DNA of 64,000 nucleotides from JASHPR01 sp963778075 (GTDB lineage: Bacteria > Actinomycetota > Actinomycetes > Streptosporangiales > Streptosporangiaceae). The stretch is from contig CAVZTJ010000011.1 of NCBI GenBank assembly GCA_963778075.1, positions 186,001 to 250,000 of the forward strand, in the 5' to 3' direction. Within the stretch, counting starts at the first letter, position 1. Each line of letters opens with the position of its first letter. Made by a program: the position numbers and the translations under genes. Shown in pieces: positions 24,945 through 34,734 of this stretch. Under the pieces are notes generated by a model. It was not told the DNA's origin. It made no database searches and saw only the letters and a program-made list of their open reading frames with translations.

Positions 24945-27067
24945 CCGATCAAGCCCAGGAATCGGTGCCGCCGGTCGCGCCGGTCGCGGCAGACGTAGAG
25001 CCGGGCGCGTCGGCAACGGGCGACGCCTACGCGTGGATGCGCGACCATGACCTGCCCGCGATGCGCGACTACCTGGCCGCGGAGCGGGCGTACTACGAGC
25101 GGGAGACGGCGCCAACCCGCGCGCTGCAGGACCGGCTGGTTGCCGAGATGACCGCGCGGGTGGCTCCCGCGGAGGACTCGGTGACCTGGCGCCGGGGCGG
25201 GTTCAGCTACTTCACCCGGGTGGCCGAGGGGCAGGAACTCGAGCAGTTCTGCCGGGTAGCCGCGCCCGGGGAGCCGGCCCAGGTGCTGCTCGACGCGAAC
25301 CTGCTGCTCGGCGACCCGGCCTGCACCGGCGGCTATGTAGACCTCGGGGTTCGCGAGGTCAGCCCGGACAGCCGACTGCTGGCGTACTCGGTCGACTTCA
25401 CCGGCGACGAGCTGTTCCAGCTCCGCATACGCGACCTGGCCACCGGCGAAGACCTGCCCGACCGCATCGATGCCACCTACTACGGGCTTGCCTGGGCCGC
25501 GGACTCGCGGTCGCTGTTCTACGTGCTCACCGACCAGCAGTACCGTCCGCACGAGGTATGGCGGCACGAACTCGGGACCGACCCTGCGCGCGACGTCCGG
25601 GTGTTCCGGGAGGATGACGAGCGTTTCGCGCTCATCGTCCGGGCCACCCGCAGCGGCGGCTACGTGCTGATCGAGACCGAGTCCAGGAACACCACGGAGA
25701 CCCTGGTCATCCCCGCGGCCGCACCGCAAACGCCGCCCGCCGTGCTGGAGCCGCGGAGGCGCGGCACCGAGTACCGCGCGGACCACGCGGTCGGCCCGGA
25801 CGGGCTGGATGGCCCGGACGGCGGCGAGTTCTACCTCGTCACCAACGACGGCGCCGAGGAGTTCCGGCTGGTCCGGGCCCCCGCGCTGGCGCCCGGGCGG
25901 GCGAACTGGACCGAGGTCATCGCGGGATCGCCGGACACCCGCCTGGCGTCGTGCCACGTGTTCGGGCCGTACCTGGTCGTGGAGCAGCGGCACGCGGCAG
26001 CGCCGCAACTGCGCGTCGTGCACCGCTCGTCGGGCGAGCAGCGGCTCATCGAGGCCGGCGGGCCGCAGTACTCGCTCGCCCTCGCGACCAACGAGGACTA
26101 CGCGGCGGCAGTGGTCACCGTGCGGACCGAGTCGCTGATCGACCCGCCGTCATGGCACGACGTGGACCTCGTCGGCGGGGCCTGGCAGCTGCGCAAGCGC
26201 AAGGACGTGCCGGGATACGACCCGGCCGGGTACATCACGCAGCGGGTGGCGGCGACCGCCGCCGACGGCACGGTCATCCCGGTGACGGTCGCCTGCCGCC
26301 GCGGGCTGCCGCAGGACGGGTCAGCGGCATGCCTGCTGGACGGTTACGGCGCCTACGAGGACTGCTACTGGCCGGAGTTCAGCGTGGCCACGCCCAGCCT
26401 GCTGGACCGCGGCGCGGTGTACGCGGTGGCGCACATCCGCGGTGGCGGCGAAGGTGGCCGCCGCTGGTGGCTGCAGGGGCGGCTGGACCGCAAGCGCAAC
26501 ACGTTCACCGATTTCATCGCCGCCGCCGACATGCTGGCCGCCCAGGGCTGGGCCGCGCCGGACCGGATCGTCTCCCGCGGGCGATCGGCCGGCGGCCTGC
26601 TGCAGGGCGCGGTCTTCTCGATGGCGCCGCAGCGCTGGCGGGCCGTGGTCGCAGAGGTCCCCTTCGTGGACTGCGTGACCACGATGTCGGACCCGACGAT
26701 CCCGCTCACGATCAACGAATGGGACGAGTGGGGCGACCCGCGGAATGACCCAGACATACGGGCCTACCTGCGCTCGTACAGCCCGTACGACAACGTGCCG
26801 CCGCTCCCCTGGCCGGACCTGCTGGTCACCGGGAATGTCCACGACACCCGGGTGCTGATCCGCGAGCCCGCCAAGTGGGTGGCCCGGCTCCGTGCCACCG
26901 CCGCCACCACCGCGACCAGCACAGGCGGCCAGCTGCTGTTCCGCGCCGAGCTGGGCACCGAAGCCCACATGGGGCCGACCGGCCGCTACGACAAGCTGCG
27001 CTACGAGGCCGAGGTCCTCGCGTTCATCGTGACCGCCACCGAGATGCCCGCCGCCTCGCAGAGCTAG
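24941..27067 (+). CDS. S9 family serine peptidase, oligopeptidase B-like
   Basis: 708 residues. The ATG overlaps the previous stop (ATGA) and follows GGCGAGGAG. N-terminal beta-propeller (residues ~60-420; GYVDLGVREVSPDSRLLAYS, then TYYGLAWAADSRSLFYV) and C-terminal hydrolase domain with HIRGGGEGGR, nucleophile GRSAGG, Asp in TGNVHDTRV and His in EAHMGPTGRYDK. Oligopeptidase B cleaves short peptides after basic residues; the elbow reads GRSAGG where GGSAGG is usual. Probably cytoplasmic. Operon with the P1 peptidase suggests intracellular peptide turnover. Confidence 0.9.
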   Translation: MTDQAQESVPPVAPVAADVEPGASATGDAYAWMRDHDLPAMRDYLAAERAYYERETAPTRALQDRLVAEMTARVAPAEDSVTWRRGGFSYFTRVAEGQELEQFCRVAAPGEPAQVLLDANLLLGDPACTGGYVDLGVREVSPDSRLLAYSVDFTGDELFQLRIRDLATGEDLPDRIDATYYGLAWAADSRSLFYVLTDQQYRPHEVWRHELGTDPARDVRVFREDDERFALIVRATRSGGYVLIETESRNTTETLVIPAAAPQTPPAVLEPRRRGTEYRADHAVGPDGLDGPDGGEFYLVTNDGAEEFRLVRAPALAPGRANWTEVIAGSPDTRLASCHVFGPYLVVEQRHAAAPQLRVVHRSSGEQRLIEAGGPQYSLALATNEDYAAAVVTVRTESLIDPPSWHDVDLVGGAWQLRKRKDVPGYDPAGYITQRVAATAADGTVIPVTVACRRGLPQDGSAACLLDGYGAYEDCYWPEFSVATPSLLDRGAVYAVAHIRGGGEGGRRWWLQGRLDRKRNTFTDFIAAADMLAAQGWAAPDRIVSRGRSAGGLLQGAVFSMAPQRWRAVVAEVPFVDCVTTMSDPTIPLTINEWDEWGDPRNDPDIRAYLRSYSPYDNVPPLPWPDLLVTGNVHDTRVLIREPAKWVARLRATAATTATSTGGQLLFRAELGTEAHMGPTGRYDKLRYEAEVLAFIVTATEMPAASQS

Positions 27068-27087
27068 GGGGCCCAGCCTGGCGTGTC

Positions 27088-27100
27088 GACCACGGTGGTC
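27088..27100. promoter_or_regulatory. Palindrome between the S9 peptidase and the M23 gene
   Basis: GACCAC and GTGGTC around a single G, just after the S9 stop and before the M23 start. It could be an operator or a short hairpin terminator followed by AGCAGTTTT. Only a weak call. Confidence 0.3.
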
Positions 27101-27152
27101 TAGCAGTTTTCGTCGTCGCCGCATACGTCGAGCCAGCGGCATACTGCCGGGT

Positions 27153-28391
27153 GTGGGCCAGAGCACAGATCCGGCGGCCGCGGCGCGGGACGCGCTGACG
27201 GCGTTCCTGCGTTCTGCTCCCGCTGACTGGCTGCACACCGCCCCCGGGCTCATGTCCGGCGTCGACGCCCGGAAGGTGGAGCAGGGTCTGGCGAAGGCGT
27301 GGCGGCAGATAGGCGCGTTCGTGAGCGTCAGCGGGACCGGTGAGCGGCTGACCGTGCACGGAACCCGAGGCACTATGCCGGTATGGGCGAGAGCTGATAA
27401 CAGCGGCCTTCTCAGCGGCCTGCTGCTCGGAAAGCCCCTGGGCCGGGGCGCCGGCATAGCGGGAAAGCACTGGCGGGCCCGCATGGCGTATCCGTACGTT
27501 TGGTGGGCGTTCCTGCTTGTCAGCGCCACTGTGTTCTGCTGGCTCGCCTCCTCTGGCCTGTCGTGGCTGGGCTACGCCGCCGTGGCCGCTGCCCTGGGAG
27601 TGCTGATGTATGGCTTGGCCATCCCGGACCCTCTCCTGATGCCCCGCCGTGTCCGGCTGGCTGCGGGAGCTGTCGGCGTGACGGCTGCTGCATCCGCGGT
27701 CCGGGTGGTGACACTGCCCGCCGGGACTTGGGGGCCGGCCGCCGTAGGCGTGTTGTTCCTTGTGCTGGCCATGATCGGGCTGGCGTGGGTCCGGTATGAC
27801 TGGCCGCGGGAGACAGTGCAGGCGGTGATGATCTTCCCCCTGGCCGAAGGCACCTGGCAGGTCGCCGTGGGAGGAGGCCGCGGATTACTCAACCACCACG
27901 CGGCTGCTGCCGAACAGCGCGGCGCACTGGACATCGTCCGTGCCTGCAAGAACGGCGCGCGGGTCACCAGCTGGTTCCCTTCTGACGTCCGTACGTTCGC
28001 GGCCTACGGCTGCACCGTCGTGGCGCCCTGCGACGGCACAGTGCTGCGGGCAGTGGACGCCTACCCCGACCAGAGCCCGTTCCAGCCATGGCCCGGACCC
28101 GCAGCCGGGAACCACGTTCGCATCGGCACCGGCACCGAGGAGGTCTTGCTCGCGCATCTGCGCCCCGGCAGCGTCCAGGTCGCCCGCGGCGATCTCGTCC
28201 GCCGTGGCCAGGTCATCGGCCAGGTGGGGAACTCAGGAAACTCCACCGAACCACACCTTCACATCCACGCCGAACGCAACGGCACCGGCCTGCGGCTGCG
28301 CTTCGAGGGAATTAGACGGCTCTCCCGCGGGACTCGCATCAAAGTCACCACCACGCCAAATGCCACAACCGATCGAGAAGCTAGCCGATGA
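27153..28391 (+). CDS. Membrane-anchored M23 family metallopeptidase
   Basis: 412 residues from a GTG start. The N-terminal cytoplasmic region (~110 residues) is followed by four hydrophobic segments between about residues 120 and 215. An extracytoplasmic LytM/M23 domain comes next, with first motif NHHAAAAEQRGALD and second motif PHLHIHAE, i.e. the zinc ligands of the lysostaphin-type fold, plus VRRGQVIGQVGNSGNS. M23 enzymes cut peptidoglycan crosslinks or regulate other hydrolases. The final basic tail is not conserved. No adjacent partner indicates the substrate. Confidence 0.85.
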   Translation: MGQSTDPAAAARDALTAFLRSAPADWLHTAPGLMSGVDARKVEQGLAKAWRQIGAFVSVSGTGERLTVHGTRGTMPVWARADNSGLLSGLLLGKPLGRGAGIAGKHWRARMAYPYVWWAFLLVSATVFCWLASSGLSWLGYAAVAAALGVLMYGLAIPDPLLMPRRVRLAAGAVGVTAAASAVRVVTLPAGTWGPAAVGVLFLVLAMIGLAWVRYDWPRETVQAVMIFPLAEGTWQVAVGGGRGLLNHHAAAAEQRGALDIVRACKNGARVTSWFPSDVRTFAAYGCTVVAPCDGTVLRAVDAYPDQSPFQPWPGPAAGNHVRIGTGTEEVLLAHLRPGSVQVARGDLVRRGQVIGQVGNSGNSTEPHLHIHAERNGTGLRLRFEGIRRLSRGTRIKVTTTPNATTDREASR

Positions 28392-28480
28392 CGCCCGAAA
28401 GGGCCCGGCATTAAGCCGCCTAGCGCCGGGTGCTACGCTGAGAAGCAACTGCGCGGGCCGTGGTATTTCGGCGCGAGTGA

Positions 28481-28893
28481 ATGGTGGCCGTGATTAATGT
28501 TAACAGCGTTCCCCTAGTCATATTCTTGGTGGCAGAAGCTGCCTCATGGGTGTTCCTGCTCGTGCGAATGCTGATTGTGCGGCCAAAATGTCTCGCGGGC
28601 GCGCGGCAGCTGGAGTTATCGTCGGGGCCGCCCTGATCCAGCTGCTCGGCCTGACCCGCGGCCTTCCCGAGCGAACGGTAACGCTTATGGGAATAACCGC
28701 CGCCCTATCGTTTGCGGTGAGCACGCTGGTACTGTGCCGTCATTACGCGAGATACTTCGAGGCGCAGGAAGAGCACGGTGTCCGCAGTGTTGAATCCCGT
28801 AAGGCGTCAAATCCGGTGGCCTTCGGGATCATCGGCCTGGTAGCAGTATTCGCCGCGATCTTCCTTGCCGTCTTCAAGGGAGTGACGTTGTAA
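28481..28893 (+). pseudogene. Small membrane protein, probably frameshifted
   Basis: Two frames make one sensible protein. From the ATG at 28481 the first frame gives VNSVPLVIFLVAEAASWVF, then LLVRMLIVRPK, a good membrane helix. Near 28585-28595 the second frame takes over with RGRAAAGVIVGAALIQLLGL, a helix near MGITAALSFAVSTLVLC, and NPVAFGIIGLVAVFAAIFLA. A separate start at 28546 would give a protein with a poor, non-hydrophobic first 20 residues. A one-base shift is the simplest explanation. GC content here is lower than around it. No family was recognised. Confidence 0.5.
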
Positions 28894-29222
28894 ACCTGTC
28901 GCGACTTCCTGAAACCAAAATCAAAACCAAGTCAAACGTCTCCGCGTACCCGCGATCGTGTCTGTCGATGCTGATCGATCGTGCGGTTAACTACTTCTGA
29001 CGGTAGGCAAGCGCCGCGATAGTGAACGCGCGTCAGCCATGCTCTGAGGGCAACGTCGCCCGGTCACCAACTCGATGAAGAAAGGCTGCTTAGAAGGTCG
29101 TTTCGGTCCTTGGTGCTGCCTGCGACGGCCCAGCCTCGCCGCCAGAATGCCAGCCGCAGCATCCCTGATCCACCGTTGTTGCCCCTCGTTCTGGCCCCAG
29201 CGGCCCGGCAGCCCCGAACCCA
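28894..29222. other. Intergenic stretch with no recognised gene
   Basis: About 330 bases, unusually AT-rich for the first 100. A minus-strand open frame of 78 codons spans 28987-29223 but begins at a point overlapping the exporter stop and has no ribosome site or recognisable family. It could be debris of a mobile element, but no terminal repeats or transposase motifs were seen. Confidence 0.4.
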
Positions 29223-31106
29223 TCAGGCTGCCTCGGCGCTGAGGACCTCGGCGATCGGCTGCCGGGCGCCGATTCGGGCCGGGATGATGGTGAGCGCGGC
29301 CATCGCGACCAGCGTCCCGATAGCCGCGGCAACGAGCCAGGTCACCGGCGGCAGGCTCCCATGTTTGACGGCGACCTCGAAGAGCCCGATGCCGAGGGGG
29401 ATGCCGACAATGGCGCCCGGGAGCGCGCAGAGCACCTGGGCGACGACGAGCCCGGAGCCGACCTGCCGGGATCGGGCACCGAGCGCCTGCATCAGCGCCG
29501 CGGCGTGACGTGCGTCTAGCACGGTCGCCCAGGTCGTGAACAGCGTGTTCAGCGCGGCGAGGGCGACCAGCATGACGGTGATGACCGTGAGCATTTGCTC
29601 GTCGCGGTTGACCACCGGATTGGACAGCCCGCCCCCAGTCAAAGCGACGGCTCCGGACAGCTTGTTGTCCGCAAAGGCGTGGAATGCGATCACCGCCACG
29701 ATGCCGGTTGTGGTGACGGCGACGTTTGCCGCGCTGAGGAGCGAACGGCGGGGGCGGCGCGCGACCAGCCGGAGCCCGAACAGCGCCGGGATCGGCAGCC
29801 TGCTCGAGATGCGCACCAGGGCGCCTCGGCGTTTCGGAGGGCGGCCGACGTCGTTGAGCGCCGCGACCGTGCTTCCACGCGACGCGCGGATTGCGGGCAC
29901 GAGCGTCGCCGCGAGCGACACCACGATCGCCAGCCCGATGACCTGCAACACGGTGCCCAGCGAGAGCGGAGGTGCGCCAGCAGTCCCGATGAGGGCCGCA
30001 CCTGGCTTGGTGATAAGCGGCGCCGCGAGCCAGCCGGCTGCGAGGCCGACCACCGCGGCGAACAGCGCGAGCACGAGGTTTTCGGCGAGGAAGGTCGCCG
30101 CGACGACGCTCGGCGTGCCGCCGACTGCCTTCAGCAGCCCGACCCGGCGTGCGTACTCCGACAGCCGGCGTCCGACGAGCACGGCCACGCTGGCGATAGC
30201 GAGCAGCGCGAGGAGGAACGCCCCCGGCTCGAGCACGCCCTGCCCGTCCTGGATTAGCTTCCCGTCTTCCGACGCCAGCCCCTGCCAGGTCGAGAACACC
30301 GGAGCTGCAGAGCTGTCGGTACGAGCGAAGCGGTCGTAGGCGAATGCCTGGGCATCGTCAGGGTTCGCGAGCTTCAGGTTCACGGCGTAGGTCGTCAGGG
30401 GGTTCGCCGCTGAGGTCAGCCCGGTCGCATCAGGCTCGGTCATCCAGATCTGGCCGACTTCGTCAGAACTGGCGAGCTTCTGGCCGTCGCGGAGCGACAG
30501 AAATGGGATGTTGAACCAAGTCGGGCAGGCGTTGGAGAACTTCGACGCCGTCGGCGTGGGCCCCACCAGCGTGCCGTTGCACAGGTTCGGGTAGGGCGAC
30601 TGCGCGGCGGTTACCGCGATGCCCGCGACCGCGAACGATTTGCCGTTCAGGCTGACCCGGTCGCCCACCGAGACGCCGAGCGCGTCGGCGAAGGTGCGCT
30701 CGATCACCACGCCGCCCGGTCGCACCCAGCTCCCGGCCGTGAGCAGCGGCTGGTCGACCGCGGACGGCGCCTCGCTGCGCCCCTCCGCGAGCACGTCGGC
30801 CTGGCGCCCGTCGAAGTGGATCGTGGCGGAGGCGACAGGGAAGGGGCCGCTGTGGCGCGCCACTCCGGATGCATGGCTGAGGTTGCTCGCCTGGGCGGCG
30901 GACGTAAGGTACGCGACGACGTCCGGGCCCTTTGTCGCGGCACGGGTCGTCAGGTACGGCGACCGGCTGGTCACGCCGTTCAGGGCGATCCCCATCGTGA
31001 GCGTCGCCGTCGCCGCCGCGATGGCGACGACGAGCAGGACGGCCTGGGCAGCGTGGCGGCGCACGTCACGCGCCGCGAGCCGGAAGACGAGCAAAGCGGT
31101 GCCCAT
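29223..31106 (-). CDS. FtsX-like ABC transporter permease (MacB family)
   Basis: 627 residues. N-terminal membrane helix (QAVLLVVAIAAATATLTMG), a large extracytoplasmic domain (~40-280), a helix block with LLALLAIASVAVLVGRRLSE and the YARRVGLLKAVGGTP coupling segment, LVPAIRASRGSTVAALNDV, and a second permease half ending in LVAAAIGTLVAMAALTIIPAR. Two FtsX domains in one chain are typical of exporters for peptides, lipoproteins or antibiotics. It starts 3 bases after the ATPase gene and forms one operon with that ATPase and a PadR regulator. Confidence 0.88.
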   Translation of the reverse strand: MGTALLVFRLAARDVRRHAAQAVLLVVAIAAATATLTMGIALNGVTSRSPYLTTRAATKGPDVVAYLTSAAQASNLSHASGVARHSGPFPVASATIHFDGRQADVLAEGRSEAPSAVDQPLLTAGSWVRPGGVVIERTFADALGVSVGDRVSLNGKSFAVAGIAVTAAQSPYPNLCNGTLVGPTPTASKFSNACPTWFNIPFLSLRDGQKLASSDEVGQIWMTEPDATGLTSAANPLTTYAVNLKLANPDDAQAFAYDRFARTDSSAAPVFSTWQGLASEDGKLIQDGQGVLEPGAFLLALLAIASVAVLVGRRLSEYARRVGLLKAVGGTPSVVAATFLAENLVLALFAAVVGLAAGWLAAPLITKPGAALIGTAGAPPLSLGTVLQVIGLAIVVSLAATLVPAIRASRGSTVAALNDVGRPPKRRGALVRISSRLPIPALFGLRLVARRPRRSLLSAANVAVTTTGIVAVIAFHAFADNKLSGAVALTGGGLSNPVVNRDEQMLTVITVMLVALAALNTLFTTWATVLDARHAAALMQALGARSRQVGSGLVVAQVLCALPGAIVGIPLGIGLFEVAVKHGSLPPVTWLVAAAIGTLVAMAALTIIPARIGARQPIAEVLSAEAA

Positions 31107-31109
31107 TGC

Positions 31110-31870
<761 letters not shown>

Positions 31871-31874
<4 letters not shown>

Positions 31875-32389
31875 CGAGTTCTCCGATCAATCCAGGCGCG
31901 TTCGCACGCTTCCAGCCAGCGCAGGTCGGCCTGCAGGCGCAGCACGATTCCTTCGAGCAGCAGCCCGGCCTGTGAGCCATCGGGTTCGGCCATCGCCGCC
32001 CGCTGCACATCCCAAAGGCGCCGGATAAGTTCGCGGCGCTGGGCGTCGACGATGCCGACCGGGTCCGCGAGCCCGGCCTGGGCCGCGGCCACGAGCTTCA
32101 GGTGGAACTCGGCGAGGTCGGGCTTTGGCCAGCTGACCTCGGAGAGCCATTCGGCGACCCGCTCCTGGCCGGCCGCGGTGAGCTCGTAGACCTTGCGGCC
32201 CGCCTCCGGCGCCTCTGTCCCCTGACGAGCGATGAGCCCGGTCTTCTCCAGCCGGGAGAGGGTGACGTAGATCTGCCCGTCGTTCAAATCCTCGCCGAGG
32301 GGGCCGAGCGCGTCGTTCAGCCGGGCGCGCAGCCGTGAGCCCGACGACGGCTCCTTGGCCAGCATTGCCAGCACGACTTCCTGCTGCAC
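31871..32389 (-). CDS. PadR family transcriptional regulator
   Basis: 172 residues. I prefer the GTG at 32389 because GGAGG sits 5 bases before it; a TTG 12 bases upstream is in frame but would consume that site. Winged helix: VVLAMLAKEPSSGSRLRARL, then LNDGQIYVTLSRLEKTGLIA and GRKVYELTAAGQERVAEWL. The C-terminal helices form a Vir-type dimer domain. It autoregulates and regulates the exporter operon through the long inverted repeat just upstream. Confidence 0.9.
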
Positions 32390-32400
32390 CGGTTCCTCCA

Positions 32401-32436
32401 AACCTAACGGTTAGGATCAAACATAACCGTTAGGTT
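32401..32436. promoter_or_regulatory. PadR operator: 13-base perfect inverted repeat
   Basis: AACCTAACGGTTA and its exact reverse complement, separated by 10 bases, lie immediately upstream of the PadR operon. The left arm also contains CCTAAC and GTTAGG around one G, so two overlapping dyads exist. Binding here would block transcription of the whole operon. Confidence 0.75.
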
Positions 32437-32562
32437 GCCGAAGTGCAACGTCCTGAGGGCGGGGCTCAGGCGCGGACCAGCCGTCCGCGGCGGCACCGGA
32501 GCCGCGGAACAAACCACGGATCGGCGCCGAGAATCAGTGGGGACGTTTTTCGGTAAAAGACG

Positions 32563-32568
32563 TACTAT
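32563..32568 (+). promoter_or_regulatory. -10-like hexamer 7 bases before a start codon
   Basis: TACTAT lies seven bases upstream of the ATG at 32576, so transcription would begin at or very near the A of the start codon. No clear -35 matches. There is no ribosome site before this gene, which fits a leaderless message. Confidence 0.4.
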
Positions 32569-32575
32569 CTTGACT

Positions 32576-33025
32576 ATGGCTGAGTGGTGGTCGATCGAGG
32601 TGCTGCACGGTGAGCTCTCGGCTTACGGGTGGCAGGAGCAGCACGATTCCGCCCTGATCGAGGCCGCGCTGACCAACGGCGCCCGCGACGGGGCCTGGCA
32701 CGCGGGCAGCTGGGGCGTGATCTTCGAGGTCCTCTTCGAAACCGAAGAGCAGTGGCAGGCCTTCCGCAACCTGCCGGTCGTACGGGCGGCTCTGGACGGC
32801 GTTCCGGACCCCGTCAACGGCCTGCTCGTCTACCGGGGCCGGGGCGGCGGAGCGGATGCCCGAAACCCGCGCCGGCCGAAACCCGCGCCGGCCTCGAGCG
32901 CCATGTCGCTGCCCGAACCCCAGGCTGAGCCGGAATTTGACCTGACCGGTGCCTCGCCGCCCGATCTGGCGACCGCCGGCACAGCTAGCCGTACGGGCGG
33001 TCAACCTTCATGGGCGGCCGACTGA
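32576..33025 (+). CDS. Hypothetical protein with an EDD-like core and disordered tail
   Basis: 149 residues (start MAEWWSIEVLHGELSAYGW). The ordered part, roughly residues 1-90, alternates helices and strands (ALIEAALTNGARDGAWHAG, then WGVIFEVLFETEEQWQAF). The rest is rich in Pro, Ala, Arg and Gly and probably disordered. I do not recognise the family. The ATG at 32576 is chosen over longer frames because the predicted protein begins sensibly there and TACTAT lies just upstream. No partner gene is apparent. Confidence 0.55.
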   Translation: MAEWWSIEVLHGELSAYGWQEQHDSALIEAALTNGARDGAWHAGSWGVIFEVLFETEEQWQAFRNLPVVRAALDGVPDPVNGLLVYRGRGGGADARNPRRPKPAPASSAMSLPEPQAEPEFDLTGASPPDLATAGTASRTGGQPSWAAD

Positions 33026-33088
33026 TCAGAGAGCTTGTGGTCACGGCTGGCACCAGGACAAGTGTTCTTGCCGACGCCCCCTGAGCGG

Positions 33089-33598
33089 TCAGCCCATTGC
33101 ACCGGCGGATTCGCGGACGGCCCGGTCGATGTCTTTCGGGTCTACGTGCAGCTGCCTGGCGGCGTGCTTCTCCGCCTTCAGAGCGGCCTTGTCGAGGGCC
33201 TGCTGGACGTTGCCTTCACCGACCACCACCAGGGCGGCCTGCCCGGCATCGAGGACCTCACCGAGTTCCTTGACGTCGGCACGGGACATGCCGCGCCACA
33301 GGTGACCGCTGATTCCACCGACGGCCGCGCCCACTATGGCTGTACCGATGATGGCGGGCGGGAAGAAGAGACCGACCGCCGCTCCGGCGGCCGCGCCACC
33401 CCAGGCACCGTGCCGTGTGGCCATCTCATCCTTATTGACGTGCACCTTGCCCTGGTCGTCCTTGGTCACCACGGCGGCGTCGTAGCTCCCAACGGCCCCA
33501 GCAGAGTAAAGGTCTTTGACCACCCGGTAGTCCTCGCGGGCTTGAGCCTGACCTGGATAGGTACCGACGTAGATGAAGACCGATTCCGGCTTTGCCAT
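33089..33598 (-). CDS. DUF1269-type glycine-rich membrane-associated protein
   Basis: 169 residues, start at the ATG at 33598. The N terminus is a ferredoxin-like strand-helix unit (SVFIYVGTYPGQAQAREDYR, then VVKDLYSAGAVGSYDAAV). A hydrophobic Gly/Ala block (AAAGAAVGLFFPPAIIGTAI) follows, and a second strand-helix unit (DVKELGEVLDAGQAALVVVG). This matches DUF1269 proteins seen in actinomycetes; function unknown. It is convergent with nothing obvious and stands between unrelated genes. Confidence 0.7.
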   Translation of the reverse strand: MAKPESVFIYVGTYPGQAQAREDYRVVKDLYSAGAVGSYDAAVVTKDDQGKVHVNKDEMATRHGAWGGAAAGAAVGLFFPPAIIGTAIVGAAVGGISGHLWRGMSRADVKELGEVLDAGQAALVVVGEGNVQQALDKAALKAEKHAARQLHVDPKDIDRAVRESAGAMG

Positions 33599-33777
33599 GA
33601 CCTGTTCCCCAATCGGGCAGATGTCAGTTGGACCCAAGGTGCCGTCCCGGCCACCAGGCCGCATCACCCTTTCGGGGGGATATCCCGGCCAGCAGCCCTG
33701 ACCAGGCGGCGCGGCCGAGCGTTGCGCTTGCGGTCGCCGCCTTGGTAGCGTCCCGGCCGGTGTCGCTGAGCGACCCG

Positions 33778-33826
33778 GCGCGAGCAGGCCGGCGACCAAC
33801 GGGACCGCCGAGCACAGCATGCCGGC
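33778..33826 (-). pseudogene. Fragment of an EamA-type transporter gene
   Basis: A 49-base stretch matches 44 of 49 bases of the intact EamA gene at 34933-34981. On the minus strand it reads AGMLCSAVPLVAGLLA, against AGVLCSALPMVADLLA in the intact gene. Outside this block no colinear homology is seen. It is likely a tiny relic of a duplicated transporter gene about 1.1 kb away. Confidence 0.45.
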
Positions 33827-33852
33827 AAAGGTGAGAGGCGAGGCAACCCGCG

Positions 33853-34734
33853 ATGCGGATCGACCTAGGCGACGTGAGCCTGTGGTTCGACGTGTCTGGA
33901 CCATCCGCCGTTCCCCGTGGAGACACGGTGGTCGAACGGCCGACCCTGGTGGCCGTCCATGGCGGGCCTGGCTCGGACCACGTCAACTTGAAGGACGTGC
34001 TGGCGCCGCTGGCCGATCATTTTCAGGTTCTGTACTACGACCAGCGGGGGCACGGCCGCAGCGGCCGTGGCAGCTCAGCGTCTTGGAACCTGCGGACCTG
34101 GGCCACTGACCTCAGACGGCTCTGCGACGCGCTCGGCCTGGTGAAGCCCGTGATTCTGGGCAGCAGCTTTGGTGGTCACGTGGTCCTGACGTACGCCGCG
34201 GCCTTCCCCGGGCACGCGGGAGGCATCATTCTGGCCAACACGACGGGAGGGCGGCCAGATTACGCGCGCAGCGTCGAGATATTCCGCAGCCTGGGCGGCG
34301 ACGAAGCGGCTGCCGTCGCCGAACGCGACTTCGCGGAGCTGAGCGCGGAATCGCTGGCCGAGTTCCGCCGGGTCTGCCTCCCGCTGTACAGCAGCAAGCC
34401 GATGTCCGCCGAAGAATTCCGGCAGCGGCGGGCCAGGTCGATCCAGACGACGGATGTCAGCCTGCACTACTTCCGCAACGAGGTGCCACGCTTCAGCCCC
34501 TGGAGCATGCTGGACCTGATCACGAGCCCGGCGCTCATCCTCGCGGGCGAAGACGACCCGATGTGCCCGCTCCCCCTCGTCGAGGACCTGGCCAGCCGCC
34601 TCCCCGCCGGCACGACCCGCCTGGTCCGCCTGCCCAGCGCGCGGCACGAGATCTTCCGCGACCGGCCAGACCTCGCCTTCCCGGCGATCGAGGATTTCAT
34701 CCGCCAGGTCACGGACGGCCCGCCGGGACCTTGA
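33853..34734 (+). CDS. Alpha/beta hydrolase, proline-iminopeptidase-like
   Basis: 293 residues. Oxyanion motif VHGGPGSDHVN, the YYDQRGHGRS segment, nucleophile elbow GSSFGG, Asp in AGEDDPMCP and His in SARHEIF. The HGGPG motif is shared with proline iminopeptidases and related esterases. The start is the ATG after GAGGCGAGGC. The 3' end overlaps the 3' end of the convergent EamA gene by 26 bases, which implies compact but distinct units. Confidence 0.88.
   Translation: MRIDLGDVSLWFDVSGPSAVPRGDTVVERPTLVAVHGGPGSDHVNLKDVLAPLADHFQVLYYDQRGHGRSGRGSSASWNLRTWATDLRRLCDALGLVKPVILGSSFGGHVVLTYAAAFPGHAGGIILANTTGGRPDYARSVEIFRSLGGDEAAAVAERDFAELSAESLAEFRRVCLPLYSSKPMSAEEFRQRRARSIQTTDVSLHYFRNEVPRFSPWSMLDLITSPALILAGEDDPMCPLPLVEDLASRLPAGTTRLVRLPSARHEIFRDRPDLAFPAIEDFIRQVTDGPPGP

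Noticed and set aside
28987..29223. 78-codon minus-strand frame
   Set aside because: No ribosome site or recognisable domain, and it starts at the end of the exporter gene.
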